Made by a program: the position numbers and the translations under genes
In this document: positions 39,510 to 48,674 of the stretch, in pieces
Layout of the letters: each line of letters begins with the position of its first letter
Position numbering within the stretch: the first letter of the stretch is position 1
Assembly: GCA_018715595.1 (NCBI GenBank)
Contig: DVLI01000020.1
Span: 102,515-166,514 of the forward strand
Direction: 5' to 3'
DNA: 64,000 nt
DNA from: Candidatus Caccoplasma merdavium
GTDB lineage: Bacteria; Bacteroidota; Bacteroidia; Bacteroidales; UBA11471
The notes under the pieces: model-generated
Database searches by the model: none
What the model saw: only the letters and a program-made list of their open reading frames with translations
Told to the model about the DNA's origin: nothing

Positions 39510-40844
39510 ATGTTAAAAACATTTCGGATAGGCGGGGTACACCCCCCCGAGAATAAACTATCTGCCGGAGAAGCAATCATCACAGCGGCTCTTCCCAAGC
39601 AAGCCGTCGTGATGCTCTCTCAGCACATCGGAGCCCCGGCGCAAGCTGTCGTTGCCAAAGGCGACAAAGTGAAAGTGGGCACCCTTCTGGCACAAGCCGG
39701 CGGATTTGTTTCGGCCAATATTCACTCTCCCGTTTCGGGAACCGTTGCCAAGATAGATACGGCCATCGACGCCGCCGGATACCAACGTCCGGCCATCATC
39801 ATCGATGTCGAAGGAGATGAATGGGAAGAAAGCATCGACCGGAGCGAAACCCTCGTAAAAGAATGCAAACTCGACGCCAAAGCCATCATCGACCGCATCA
39901 AAGAGTGCGGTATCGTAGGTTTGGGCGGTGCCACATTCCCCACCCATGTAAAGCTCACCCCTCCCCCGGGAATGACGGCCACCATACTCATCATCAACGC
40001 CGTAGAGTGTGAACCTTACCTCACCTCCGACCACCAGCTCATGATGGAAAAAGGCGAAGAGATACTGGTCGGTACTGAAATCCTGCGCAAGGCCATCAAC
40101 GTCGACCGTGCCGTCATCGGCATCGAAAACAACAAACCCGACGCCATCGCACACATGCAGGCACTGGCCGCCAACTATCCGGCCATCGAAATCTGCCCGC
40201 TGAAAGTGAAATACCCGCAAGGCGGTGAAAAACAACTCATCGACGCCGTTATCCGTCGTCAGGTGCCCAGCGGAGGCCTGCCCATCGCCACCGGCGCCGT
40301 CGTACAAAACGTGGGAACGGCATTTGCCGTGTACGAAGCCGTGCAGAAAAACAAGCCGCTCGTAGAACGCATCGTAACGGTAACCGGCAAATCGTTGGCC
40401 AAACCGTCGAACCTGCGCGTTCGCATCGGCACCCCCATCAGCCAACTCATCGACATGTGCGGTGGCCTGCCCCAAGACACCGAAAAGGTCATCTCGGGTG
40501 GTCCCATGATGGGTAAAGCCGTCGTATCGACCGACATGGCCACAACAAAAGGTTGCTCGGGTGTACTTCTCATTCGCGACCTCGAATCGCGTCGCAAAGA
40601 GATGGAACCCTGTATCCGTTGCGCCAAATGCGTGTCGGCCTGCCCCATGGGCCTGGCCCCCAACGTACTGGCAAAAGCATCAACCTATCAAAACTGGGAA
40701 TGCGCCGAGGAAGAACACGTCATGGACTGCATCGAATGCGGCTCATGTAGCTTCACCTGCCCGGCACACCGGCCGCTGCTCGACTTCATACGTCAAGGAA
40801 AAGCCAAAGTCGGCGCCATCATTCGCAGCCGCAACGCCAAATAA
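39510..40844 (+). CDS. rnfC: Rnf complex subunit RnfC
   Basis: RnfC is the NADH/FMN-binding peripheral subunit. The 444-residue protein shows the N-terminal RnfC domain (GGVHPPENKLSAGEAI), the flavin/NADH-binding segment GIVGLGGATFPTHVKL and NAVECEPYLTSDHQLM, a SLBB-like part, and two 4Fe-4S motifs, CIRCAKCVSACPMGLAP and CIECGSCSFTCPAHRP. Size corresponds to the compact form without long C-terminal repeats. Confidence 0.97.
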   Translation: MLKTFRIGGVHPPENKLSAGEAIITAALPKQAVVMLSQHIGAPAQAVVAKGDKVKVGTLLAQAGGFVSANIHSPVSGTVAKIDTAIDAAGYQRPAIIIDVEGDEWEESIDRSETLVKECKLDAKAIIDRIKECGIVGLGGATFPTHVKLTPPPGMTATILIINAVECEPYLTSDHQLMMEKGEEILVGTEILRKAINVDRAVIGIENNKPDAIAHMQALAANYPAIEICPLKVKYPQGGEKQLIDAVIRRQVPSGGLPIATGAVVQNVGTAFAVYEAVQKNKPLVERIVTVTGKSLAKPSNLRVRIGTPISQLIDMCGGLPQDTEKVISGGPMMGKAVVSTDMATTKGCSGVLLIRDLESRRKEMEPCIRCAKCVSACPMGLAPNVLAKASTYQNWECAEEEHVMDCIECGSCSFTCPAHRPLLDFIRQGKAKVGAIIRSRNAK

Positions 40845-40867
40845 GTAATTCAAGAAAAACAGCTATT

Positions 40868-41824
40868 ATGAATCAGACTTTTATTGTATCACCTTCACCA
40901 CATGTACACAGCGGGAACTCTATTCCCAAATGCATGTACAATGTGCTGATAGCCTTGATACCGGCCTTTCTGGTGTCGCTATACTTTTTTGGCGTAGGAG
41001 CCTTGATAGTGACCCTCACGTCGGTTGTGGCGTGCGTACTTTTTGAGTACCTCATTCAAAAATTCATTCTGAAAGTAAAACCCACCGTATCGGACGGCTC
41101 GGCCATTCTCACCGGCGTACTGCTGGCCTTCAACGTACCGGCAAACCTTCCGATATGGATTATCCTCATCGGTGCGCTCGTAGCCATCGGTATCGGTAAA
41201 ATGTCGTTCGGCGGACTGGGCAACAACATTTTCAACCCCGCCCTCGTGGGTCGTGTATTCCTGCTCATCTCATTCCCCGTGCAGATGACCACTTGGCCCA
41301 AACCCGACGTGCTCACCACCCAATACCTCGATGCCGAGACCGCAGCCACCCCGCTGGGCCTGCTCAAACAAGGTCTCCCCATCGAAGCCACAACGACCGA
41401 CATGTTGCTGGGTAATGTGGGTGGCAGCCTCGGTGAAATCGGAGCCATCGCCTTGCTCATAGGTTTTGCCTACATGCTCATCACCAAAGTCATCACTTGG
41501 CACATTCCCGTGTCGATATTGGCAACGGCCTTCATCTTCTCCTGGCTCACCAACGGATTTGAAGCCACCGAAGCCCTGCAACAGTTGCTGCTGGGTGGTA
41601 TGTTGCTCGGCGCCATCTTCATGGCCACCGACTACGTTACTTCGCCCATGACCCACAAAGGCATGGTCATCTATGGTATCTGCATCGGATTGCTCACCAT
41701 CATCATTCGCCGCTGGGGTGCCTATCCCGAGGGTATGTCATTTGCCATTCTGATTATGAACGCCGTAACGCCGCTCATCAACAAATATGTGAAACCTAAA
41801 CGATTTGGGGAGGTAAAAAAATAA
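40868..41824 (+). CDS. rnfD: Rnf complex subunit RnfD
   Basis: RnfD is an integral membrane subunit with covalently bound FMN. The 318-residue protein begins FIVSPSPHVHSGNSIPKCMY, has about eight to ten hydrophobic segments, and carries the flavinylation-site region AETAATPLGLLKQG, where the threonine before Pro-Leu corresponds to the FMN-bearing residue. FNPALVGRVFLL and the C-terminal EGMSFAILIMNAVTPLI are family features. Its stop overlaps the rnfG start by one base. Confidence 0.96.
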   Translation: MNQTFIVSPSPHVHSGNSIPKCMYNVLIALIPAFLVSLYFFGVGALIVTLTSVVACVLFEYLIQKFILKVKPTVSDGSAILTGVLLAFNVPANLPIWIILIGALVAIGIGKMSFGGLGNNIFNPALVGRVFLLISFPVQMTTWPKPDVLTTQYLDAETAATPLGLLKQGLPIEATTTDMLLGNVGGSLGEIGAIALLIGFAYMLITKVITWHIPVSILATAFIFSWLTNGFEATEALQQLLLGGMLLGAIFMATDYVTSPMTHKGMVIYGICIGLLTIIIRRWGAYPEGMSFAILIMNAVTPLINKYVKPKRFGEVKK

Positions 41825-42447
41825 TGGCAAAGCAATCAACTTTCGGAAACATGCTCGTAGTGCTGACGGTCATCTCCGTCATTACGGGCGCACTTTTGGG
41901 ATATGTCTACAACATCACCAAAGAGCCTATCGCACTGTCGAAGAAACTGAAACAGGAAAATGCGGTAAAAGAGGTTGCCCCCGACTTTGACAACTCTCCC
42001 ATCGAAGAGGCATATACCGTAACGATAAATGGTCTCGATCTGACGGTTTTCCCGGCAGAAAAGGAGGGTAAGAAAGCCGGTGCAGCCGTGCAAAGCAAAA
42101 CTTCCATTGGCTTTGGTGGGGAAATATCGGTCATGGTAGGATTCAATGCCGACGGTACAATACGCAACTACCGGGTATTGAGCCACGCCGAAACTCCCGG
42201 GCTCGGCTCGAAAATGGAAGAATGGTTCAGAACCGACAAAGGGGACCAAAGCGTATTGGGTAAAAACCCGGCCACGGACAACCTCACCGTGAAAAAAGAC
42301 GGAGGGTCGGTCGATGCCATCACGGCGGCCACCATCAGTTCTCGCGCATTCCTCGATGCCATAGCCAACGCCTATGCCGCATATACCAACAACGACGCCA
42401 CTACTAGCGCAACGACTCAAACAGGAAAGGAGGCCAGTCATGAATAA
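41824..42447 (+). CDS. rnfG: Rnf complex subunit RnfG
   Basis: RnfG is a membrane-anchored periplasmic flavoprotein. The 207-residue protein has one N-terminal membrane helix (MLVVLTVISVITGALLGYVY) and a periplasmic FMN-binding domain with SHAETPGLGSKMEEW and the flavinylation motif DAITAATISSRAF, with the threonine before Ile-Ser as the likely FMN attachment site. Its end overlaps the rnfE start by 8 bases. Confidence 0.95.
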   Translation: MAKQSTFGNMLVVLTVISVITGALLGYVYNITKEPIALSKKLKQENAVKEVAPDFDNSPIEEAYTVTINGLDLTVFPAEKEGKKAGAAVQSKTSIGFGGEISVMVGFNADGTIRNYRVLSHAETPGLGSKMEEWFRTDKGDQSVLGKNPATDNLTVKKDGGSVDAITAATISSRAFLDAIANAYAAYTNNDATTSATTQTGKEASHE

Positions 42448-43024
42448 GTTTAAAATCATTCTTAACGGAATCATCACAGAGAACCCGACATTCGTACTAT
42501 TGCTGGGTATGTGCCCTACGCTGGCCACGACTTCGTCGGCCATGAATGGAATGAGCATGGGCTTGGCCACCATGTTCGTGCTTATATGCTCCAACATTGT
42601 CATATCCTTAATCAAGGACATTGTACCCGACAAAGTGCGCATTCCGTGTTACATCGTCGTCATCGCCACGTTTGTGACCATACTGCAAATGTGCATGGAG
42701 GCTTATGTGCCTGACCTCTACGAAAGCCTCGGGCTCTTCATTCCCCTTATCGTGGTAAACTGCATCGTATTGGGTCGCGCCGAAGCTTTCGCAGCAAAGA
42801 ACAATGCTTTCGACTCGATGCTCGATGGCGTGGGAATTGGCATCGGCTTCACCATCGCCCTTACGATATTGGGAAGCGTGCGCGAATTTCTCGGCACGGG
42901 TAAAATCTTCAACATCGGCATCTACCCCGAGCAATATGGCTCACTCATCTTCGTATTGGCTCCCGGGGCATTTATCGTTTTGGGATACCTCATCGCCCTC
43001 GTCAATAAACTTAAAACCAAATAA
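42440..43024 (+). CDS. rnfE: Rnf complex subunit RnfE
   Basis: RnfE is a hydrophobic subunit related to RnfA and NqrD. I start it at the ATG at 42440 (MNKFKIILNGIITENPTFVL), overlapping rnfG by 8 bases; the frame is open further upstream but the family begins here. The 194-residue protein has six predicted membrane segments and the conserved NPTFVLLLGMCPTLA and NAFDSMLDGVGIGIGFT blocks that hold the internal iron-sulfur ligand region. Confidence 0.95.
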   Translation: MNKFKIILNGIITENPTFVLLLGMCPTLATTSSAMNGMSMGLATMFVLICSNIVISLIKDIVPDKVRIPCYIVVIATFVTILQMCMEAYVPDLYESLGLFIPLIVVNCIVLGRAEAFAAKNNAFDSMLDGVGIGIGFTIALTILGSVREFLGTGKIFNIGIYPEQYGSLIFVLAPGAFIVLGYLIALVNKLKTK

Positions 43025-43029
43025 GCGAT

Positions 43030-43608
43030 ATGATTACCTACATTTCCATATTCATAACCGCCATCTTTGTCAATAACATCGTATTGGCGCAATTCTTGGG
43101 TATCTGTCCTTTCTTGGGCGTATCGAAGAAAGTAAGCACAGCTTCGGGCATGGGCGCAGCCGTCGCATTTGTGATGACCATCGCCACGATATGCACCTAC
43201 TTGTTGCAAAAATACATGCTCGATGCTTTCGGCATCGGCTTCATGCAGACGATTGTCTTTATCCTCGTCATCGCAGCTCTCGTGCAAATGGTCGAGATTA
43301 TCCTCAAAAAGGTATCTCCTCCCCTGTATCAAGCACTCGGAGTGTTCCTGCCGCTGATTACGACCAACTGCACCATTTTAGGTATCGCCATTCTGGCCAT
43401 CGACTGTGCCAACCTGCTCGAAGCTGTGGTATACGCCATCTCTACGGCTTTGGGCTACGCATTGGCCATGGTCCTTTTTGCCGGAATCCGCGAGCAGTTA
43501 AGCACGACAAAAGTACCCGCCGCCATGCAAGGTATTCCCATCGCATTGGTAGTTGCCGGCTTGTTGGCCCTTGCATTCATGGGATTTGCCGGCATCAAAA
43601 TCGGATAA
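43030..43608 (+). CDS. rnfA: Rnf complex subunit RnfA
   Basis: RnfA is the partner of RnfE in the membrane core. The 192-residue protein starts ITYISIFITAIFVNNIVLAQFLGICPFLGVSKK, a family signature (key piece NNIVLAQFLGICPFLG), and has six hydrophobic helices and LITTNCTILGIAILAID. It ends the operon, giving gene order B-C-D-G-E-A, and is followed by a strong terminator. Confidence 0.96.
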   Translation: MITYISIFITAIFVNNIVLAQFLGICPFLGVSKKVSTASGMGAAVAFVMTIATICTYLLQKYMLDAFGIGFMQTIVFILVIAALVQMVEIILKKVSPPLYQALGVFLPLITTNCTILGIAILAIDCANLLEAVVYAISTALGYALAMVLFAGIREQLSTTKVPAAMQGIPIALVVAGLLALAFMGFAGIKIG

Positions 43609-43631
43609 GTTTCCCGTTCAACCCCAATAGC

Positions 43632-43669
43632 AACGAAAGAGGCTTCGTGTGAAGCCTCTTTCGTTTTTT
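43632..43669 (+). terminator. Terminator of the rnf operon
   Basis: A perfect 15-bp stem AACGAAAGAGGCTTC / GAAGCCTCTTTCGTT with loop GTGT, running into a stretch of seven T residues. Confidence 0.92.
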
Positions 43670-43833
43670 ATCTCGATGCCGATTCCTTGGAGAAGCACCT
43701 GCCTATACCCCACTCTTTCCGAAGGAAAAAATGAAAAACGTGAAATCGGAAAAGAAAACCCTGAGCCACAAAAATTCAAGACACGATGCGGGAGGGACAT
43801 GAGCCGGGGGTTGTACGAGACAGATGTCAAAAG

Positions 43834-43876
43834 AAAAAAATGCAGCCGGCTTGCAAGAGAAGGAGAAGCCGGCTGC
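43834..43876 (-). terminator. Terminator of the his operon
   Basis: On the minus strand GCAGCCGGCTT pairs with AAGCCGGCTGC (11 bp, positions 43876-43866 and 43852-43842), followed by a T-run. It lies 22 bases after the hisB stop. Confidence 0.88.
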
Positions 43877-43898
43877 TGCGATTAATTGATAAAAGCTC

Positions 43899-45035
43899 TT
43901 ATAAAACGCCTTTTGTTGAAGGCAATTCATAGTGGAAGATGTCACGGCGCAAAGCCATCTTCAAGGAGCGGGCAAAGGCTTTGAATATCCCCTCGATTTT
44001 GTGATGTTCGTTTTCGCCTTCTGCTTTCACCGTCAGGTTCATGCGGGCTGCGTCGCTGAGCGATTTGAAGAAATGTAAAAACATTTCCGTAGGCATGTCG
44101 CCGATTTTCTCCCGATAGAAAACGGCATTCCACACCAACCAGGGTCGGCCGCCAAAATCGAGAGCCACCGTACAAAGACAATCGTCCATGGGCAGGCAGA
44201 AGCCGTAACGTTCTATGCCTCGCTTGTCGCCCAAAGCCCGGGCGATGGCCTCACCGAGAGCGATGCCGGTATCTTCGATGGTATGATGCTCATCGACGTG
44301 GAGGTCGCCTTTGCAGCGTACCATCAAATCCATGCCCGAGTGCCGGGCAATCTGGTCGAGCATGTGGTCGAAAAATCCTATGCCGGTCGATATATCGCCA
44401 CGGCCGTTCCCGTCGAGATTCAGGTTTACCTGTATATCGGTTTCGGCCGTGGTGCGGCGTACCTCGGCACGCCGTTCCCCGGCAAAAAGGAACTCCGAAA
44501 TACGGTCCCAGTCATCGGTAATGAGGGCACAGACATTTTCGAGATGCGCCTCCTCGACGGCTTGTCGCATCGTCGGGTCACCATAGAGGATACCCCGGCA
44601 ACCGAGGTTACGCGCCAAGAGCATATCGGTGATGCGGTCTCCGATGACAAAGGAAGCCGACATATCGTAACTACCGTCGAGATAGGCCGTGAGCATGGCC
44701 GTACCGGGTTTGCGCGTGGGCAGGTTTTCTTCGGGGAAAGAACGGTCGATGTGTATGGCATCGAAAGTCACCCCTTCGCCTTCGAAAGCCTGCAACATCT
44801 TATTGTGAGCCGGCCAGAAAGTCTCCTCGGGAAACGACGGAGTACCCAATCCGTCCTGATTGGTGACCATGACCAACTCGAAATCGAGCTTCTCACTGAT
44901 ATAGGCCATGTTATGGAACACCTTGGGTATGAACTGCAACTTTTCGAGGCTGTCGAGTTGATAATCGACCGGGGGTTCTACCACCAATGTCCCGTCACGG
45001 TCGATGAAGAGCACGCGTTTGCTTTTGTTGTTCAT
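43899..45035 (-). CDS. hisB: Bifunctional histidinol-phosphatase / imidazoleglycerol-phosphate dehydratase HisB
   Basis: The two steps are dehydration of IGP and dephosphorylation of histidinol phosphate. From the ATG at 45035 the protein is 378 residues: an N-terminal HAD phosphatase domain ([10 protein letters not shown], catalytic DxD; later [13 protein letters not shown]) and a C-terminal IGPD domain with [32 protein letters not shown] and [16 protein letters not shown] metal-binding motifs. Its start overlaps the hisC stop by 4 bases. It is the last gene of hisGDCB. Confidence 0.96.
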   Translation of the reverse strand: MNNKSKRVLFIDRDGTLVVEPPVDYQLDSLEKLQFIPKVFHNMAYISEKLDFELVMVTNQDGLGTPSFPEETFWPAHNKMLQAFEGEGVTFDAIHIDRSFPEENLPTRKPGTAMLTAYLDGSYDMSASFVIGDRITDMLLARNLGCRGILYGDPTMRQAVEEAHLENVCALITDDWDRISEFLFAGERRAEVRRTTAETDIQVNLNLDGNGRGDISTGIGFFDHMLDQIARHSGMDLMVRCKGDLHVDEHHTIEDTGIALGEAIARALGDKRGIERYGFCLPMDDCLCTVALDFGGRPWLVWNAVFYREKIGDMPTEMFLHFFKSLSDAARMNLTVKAEGENEHHKIEGIFKAFARSLKMALRRDIFHYELPSTKGVL

Positions 45036-46069
45036 AACGGATATGATTGCAGAGTTTCTATCAATATGCGATCTTCCTGCGGTGTCCCGACCGTGATGCG
45101 CAGACAATTTTCGCAAAGTCTTATCTTGTTGCGATTGCGCACGATGATACCCCGGCCAACCAAATAGTCATATACGGCCTGCGCATCGTCGAAACGTACC
45201 AAAAGGAAATTGGCATCGCTGGGATATATCCCCCTGACATGTGGAAGCGCCGCCAGACTCTTCTGCAACGCGTCGCGCGACTGAATCAGCTCATCGACCC
45301 ACCGCCGCACCTGTTCGTGGTTGTCGAGCATCTCGGAGGCGTGTTGCTGGGTGAGCAGATTGATGTTGTAGGGATATTTTATCTTATTGAAAAGGGCTAT
45401 GATTTCGGGGTGGGCAAAAGCCATGCCGAGGCGTATCGAAGCCGCCCCCCATGCCTTGGAGAAAGTGTGCATCACCACCAGATTGTCATGCTGCGGGAGC
45501 TGCGGCAGGAAGCCGGGCTGCGACGCAAAGTCGATATAGGCTTCATCGACCACCACGATTCCCGCGAACCGACTTAGAACCTGCTCTATTTTCTCCTTCG
45601 ACAGGCTGTTGCCCGAGGGGTTGTTGGGAGAGCAGAAAAACATCAACTTCGTGCGTTCATCGGCAGCCGCCAACATCGCCTCGACATCGAAATCAAAATC
45701 GGGAGTCATGCGCACCGGACGATACTCGACATCGTTGATGTCGGCACACACCTTGTACATGCCATAGGTCGGGTCGATGGCCACGACATTGTCGCGACCG
45801 GGCTCGCAGAATGCCCGATACAAGACATCGATACATTCGTCGCTGCCCACACCGAGGAAGATGCGTCGAGGTTCAACGCCCTTGATGGCCGCGATTTTCT
45901 TTTTCAGCGCCCATTGCATCGGGTCGGGATAACGATTGTAGGGAGCATTGTAAGGGTTCTCATTGGCATCGAGAAAAACCGATGCCTCTCCCTGAAATTC
46001 GTCGCGTGCCGAAGAATAGGGCTTCAAGTTCAGGATATTGGGTCTCACCCATTTTTCAAGGTCTAACAT
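45032..46069 (-). CDS. hisC: Histidinol-phosphate aminotransferase HisC
   Basis: HisC is a PLP aminotransferase that forms histidinol phosphate. The 345-residue protein has [18 protein letters not shown] at the N-terminus, [19 protein letters not shown], the CSPNNPSGN motif, [10 protein letters not shown], and the Schiff-base lysine in [15 protein letters not shown]. It lies 15 bases after hisD and overlaps hisB by 4 bases. Confidence 0.97.
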   Translation of the reverse strand: MLDLEKWVRPNILNLKPYSSARDEFQGEASVFLDANENPYNAPYNRYPDPMQWALKKKIAAIKGVEPRRIFLGVGSDECIDVLYRAFCEPGRDNVVAIDPTYGMYKVCADINDVEYRPVRMTPDFDFDVEAMLAAADERTKLMFFCSPNNPSGNSLSKEKIEQVLSRFAGIVVVDEAYIDFASQPGFLPQLPQHDNLVVMHTFSKAWGAASIRLGMAFAHPEIIALFNKIKYPYNINLLTQQHASEMLDNHEQVRRWVDELIQSRDALQKSLAALPHVRGIYPSDANFLLVRFDDAQAVYDYLVGRGIIVRNRNKIRLCENCLRITVGTPQEDRILIETLQSYPL

Positions 46070-46084
46070 ATTCGCTTAGAGGTT

Positions 46085-47374
46085 TTAAGATTGAATCGCC
46101 TTGCCGAGTCGCACCGAAACGGCATTTTTATGGGCATCGAGTCCTTCATTGGCAGCCATGACTTCGATGACGGGGCCGAGGTGCTGCAACCCGTCGCGCG
46201 AAATTTCCTGGAAAGTGATTTTGCGGATAAAGCTGTCGAGGTTTACTCCGCTGTAAGCCCGTGCATAACCGCTGGTAGGCAACGTGTGGTTGGTACCCGA
46301 TGCATAATCGCCGGCACTCTCGGGCGTATAGGGGCCCAGAAACACCGAACCGGCATTGACCACCCTATCGGCAACCTCGGCATAATCGGCACATTGAAGT
46401 ATGAGATGCTCGGGCGCATAGAGGTTGACCAAGTCGACCAGTTCATCTTTGTCGCGCAGCAGGACAATGCGGCTGTGTGCGAGCGATTTCTCGGTCAATT
46501 CACGACGAGAGAGGAGTGCCAGTTGACGGTCTATCTCGGCCAAGAGGGGCTCGATAATCGGCTCATCGGTCGTGAAAAGCACCGACTGGCTGTCGGCGCC
46601 ATGCTCCGCCTGAGAGAGAAAGTCGGAAGCGACAAAAGCCATATCGGACGAGGCGTCGGCAACGACAGCCACCTCGGAAGGGCCGGCCGGCATGTCGATG
46701 GCAACACCATGACGGGTGACCTGTTGCTTGGCTTCGGTCACATACTGGTTGCCGGGACCGAAAATCTTATATACACGAGGCACCGATTGGGTTCCATAGG
46801 CCATGGCACCGATGGCCTGCACGCCACCGAGTTTATAGATGCGGTGCACACCTGCCACCCGGGCCGCATAGAGCACGGCCGGGTGCACCTTGCCATCGGC
46901 CGCACAAGGGGAGCACAGGACTATTTCGCGACAACCGGCCACCTGAGCCGGGACGGCCAGCATCAACACGGTCGAGAAGAGAGGGGCCGTCCCGCCGGGG
47001 ATATAGAGCCCCACTCGTTCGATGGGAACGGCTTTCTGCCAGCATACGACCCCCGGGGCGGTCTCGACCCGGCGGGGCGTCATCGCCTGTGAGGCATGGA
47101 ACCGCGCGATGTTGTCCCGGGCTACGGCTATGGCTTTTTTCAAGTCGTCCGACACAGCCGCTTCGGCCTCGGCCATCTCTTGGGGAGAGACTTCGAGGGT
47201 ATCGAGTGCGGCGCCTTGGAAGCGGGACACATACTCTTTCACGGCTTCATCGCCACGGCGTCGTATGTCAGCAAGCATGGCCGAAACCGTGTCGCCCAGC
47301 GTGCGGGCGTCGAGGTGTGGCCGTTCCACGATATGCGACCAGGTATCGCGAGAGGGATATTTGATGATTTCCAT
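46085..47374 (-). CDS. hisD: Histidinol dehydrogenase HisD
   Basis: HisD carries out the last two oxidations to histidine. The 429-residue zinc enzyme contains VPIERVGLYIPGGTAPLFSTVLM, YKLGGVQAIGAMAYGT, FGPGNQYVTEAKQQV, GPSEVAVVAD, DFLSQAEHGADSQ with zinc ligands, and the C-terminal ASGTNHTLPTSGYARAYSGV. Length is normal. It follows hisG by 13 bases. Confidence 0.97.
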   Translation of the reverse strand: MEIIKYPSRDTWSHIVERPHLDARTLGDTVSAMLADIRRRGDEAVKEYVSRFQGAALDTLEVSPQEMAEAEAAVSDDLKKAIAVARDNIARFHASQAMTPRRVETAPGVVCWQKAVPIERVGLYIPGGTAPLFSTVLMLAVPAQVAGCREIVLCSPCAADGKVHPAVLYAARVAGVHRIYKLGGVQAIGAMAYGTQSVPRVYKIFGPGNQYVTEAKQQVTRHGVAIDMPAGPSEVAVVADASSDMAFVASDFLSQAEHGADSQSVLFTTDEPIIEPLLAEIDRQLALLSRRELTEKSLAHSRIVLLRDKDELVDLVNLYAPEHLILQCADYAEVADRVVNAGSVFLGPYTPESAGDYASGTNHTLPTSGYARAYSGVNLDSFIRKITFQEISRDGLQHLGPVIEVMAANEGLDAHKNAVSVRLGKAIQS

Positions 47375-47387
47375 TGTCTTTTATGAA

Positions 47388-48239
47388 TTAAAGGACCATT
47401 TTTTCGATGTTCAACGCCAGGATTCCTTCGGCGCCTACCGATTTGAGCTTGTTGATAATCTGCCAAAAACATTTTTCGTCGAGAACCGTGTGAATCGAGC
47501 ACCACCCCTCTTGTGCCAACGGCATGACCGTGGGACTCTTTATGCCGGGCAGCACGGCAAGAATGTCATCGACGGCAGAAGTTGGTGCATTCATGAGCAC
47601 ATATTTTTTGTCTTCGGCTTTTTGGACGGCTTCCACACGGAAGAGGAACTCGTCGAGTATCTCCCTTTTCTCGTCGGAGAGACCGGGCGTGGCAATGAGC
47701 ACCGCCTCGGATTTCACGACGACCTCGACTTCGCGCAGATTGTTGCTCACCAAGGTACTTCCCGAGCTTACAATGTCGAATATGGCGTCGGCCAATCCGA
47801 TGCCGGGGGCAATCTCGACCGAACCGGTGATGATGTGTATATCGGCCGAGATATTGTTTTCTTCCAAGAAGCGGCGCAGGATAACCGGGTATGAGGTAGC
47901 TATCTTGCGGCCGTTGAACCAGGAGAGGCCCGGGTAGTCGACCTCTTTGGGTATGGCCAGCGAAAGGCGGCATTTACTGAAACCCAACTCCTTTACGACC
48001 TCGGCTTTGCGTTCTTTTTCGAGAAACTCGTTCATGCCCACGATACCCACGTCGGCAACGCCCGAAGCTACCGAGTCGGGTATATCATCATCGCGCAGGA
48101 AAAGCACTTCGATGGGGAAATTGGGCGATTGCACCAACAGCGTGCGCTTTCCCGGTGACAATTTTATGCCCGATTCTGAGAGTAAGGCCATGGAGTCTTC
48201 ATTGAGACGGCCTTTTGATTGAATTGCAATGCGTAACAT
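47388..48239 (-). CDS. hisG: ATP phosphoribosyltransferase HisG (long form)
   Basis: HisG commits PRPP and ATP to histidine synthesis. The 283-residue protein is the long form: catalytic domain (LRIAIQSKGRLNEDSMALL, ADVGIVGMNEF, GSVEIAPGIGLADAIFDIVSSG with the PRPP loop) followed by the regulatory domain for histidine feedback (KYVLMNAPTSAVDDILAVLPGIKSPTVMPL region). It is the first gene of hisGDCB. Its leader carries a histidine-rich peptide and a terminator, indicating attenuation. hisA, hisF, hisH and hisI are not in the window. Confidence 0.96.
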   Translation of the reverse strand: MLRIAIQSKGRLNEDSMALLSESGIKLSPGKRTLLVQSPNFPIEVLFLRDDDIPDSVASGVADVGIVGMNEFLEKERKAEVVKELGFSKCRLSLAIPKEVDYPGLSWFNGRKIATSYPVILRRFLEENNISADIHIITGSVEIAPGIGLADAIFDIVSSGSTLVSNNLREVEVVVKSEAVLIATPGLSDEKREILDEFLFRVEAVQKAEDKKYVLMNAPTSAVDDILAVLPGIKSPTVMPLAQEGWCSIHTVLDEKCFWQIINKLKSVGAEGILALNIEKMVL

Positions 48240-48265
48240 GTTATTTTGTTTTTCTAATGATGACG

Positions 48266-48301
48266 AAACAAAAACGCTTGCCTTTGCGAGGCAAGCGTTT
48301 T
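48266..48301 (-). terminator. Attenuator terminator in the his leader
   Basis: On the minus strand AAAACGCTTGCCT (48301-48289) pairs perfectly with AGGCAAGCGTTTT (48283-48271) around loop CGCAA, continuing into TGTTT. It sits between the leader peptide and hisG, 32 bases before the hisG start. Confidence 0.85.
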
Positions 48302-48348
48302 CAGCGATACTCTATTAAAATTCACACACAACGACCCACCTCTTAAAG

Positions 48349-48393
48349 CTAAGAGCTATGATGAGCATGATGGTGGTGAATCATATTATACAT
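48349..48393 (-). CDS. hisL: His operon leader peptide
   Basis: A 14-codon frame on the minus strand reads MYNMIHHHHAHHSS and stop, with six histidine codons in seven. It lies 24 bases downstream of a TATCTTTG box and upstream of an intrinsic terminator before hisG. A 6-bp hairpin (ctctta/taagag, 48340-48355) overlaps its stop codon, as in leader-peptide attenuators. An inner ATG at 48384 would give an 11-residue form. Known principle: scarcity of charged tRNA-His stalls the ribosome on the His run and favours readthrough. Confidence 0.85.
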   Translation of the reverse strand: MYNMIHHHHAHHSS

Positions 48394-48416
48394 GACGTTT
48401 CTCTTGTTTTATGAGG

Positions 48417-48447
48417 CAAAGATAAACAAATTTCTGCAAATCCAAAA
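48417..48447 (-). promoter_or_regulatory. Promoter of the his operon
   Basis: On the minus strand the -7 element TATCTTTG (48424-48417) has a TTTTGG-like -33 element about 18-19 bases upstream (48447-48442). The transcript would start near 48411, just before the leader peptide. Confidence 0.65.
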
Positions 48448-48642
48448 GATTTTGTGATAAAATTTCCAAGCTGCTCCCTTCGAGGAGATTTATTGATTCT
48501 TTCCATCGCCATTCGCCGACAGAGAGAATAGCCGGGAAAAATGAGACGTACAGCCACTTGCAACACGGCAACCGCAAACGGACAGACAGGCATGAAGGCA
48601 TAAAAATCGGGGCATGTGCCCGCGAATATTCAAAAAAATTTT

Positions 48643-48650
48643 TATCTTTG
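48643..48650 (+). promoter_or_regulatory. -7 promoter box for the mgtC-like gene
   Basis: TATCTTTG matches TAnnTTTG, 25 bases before the ATG at 48675. No clear -33 TTG. It makes the earlier in-frame start at 48558 unlikely. Confidence 0.6.
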
Positions 48651-48674
48651 GAAAGTTTCCAAAAGCTGAACATT

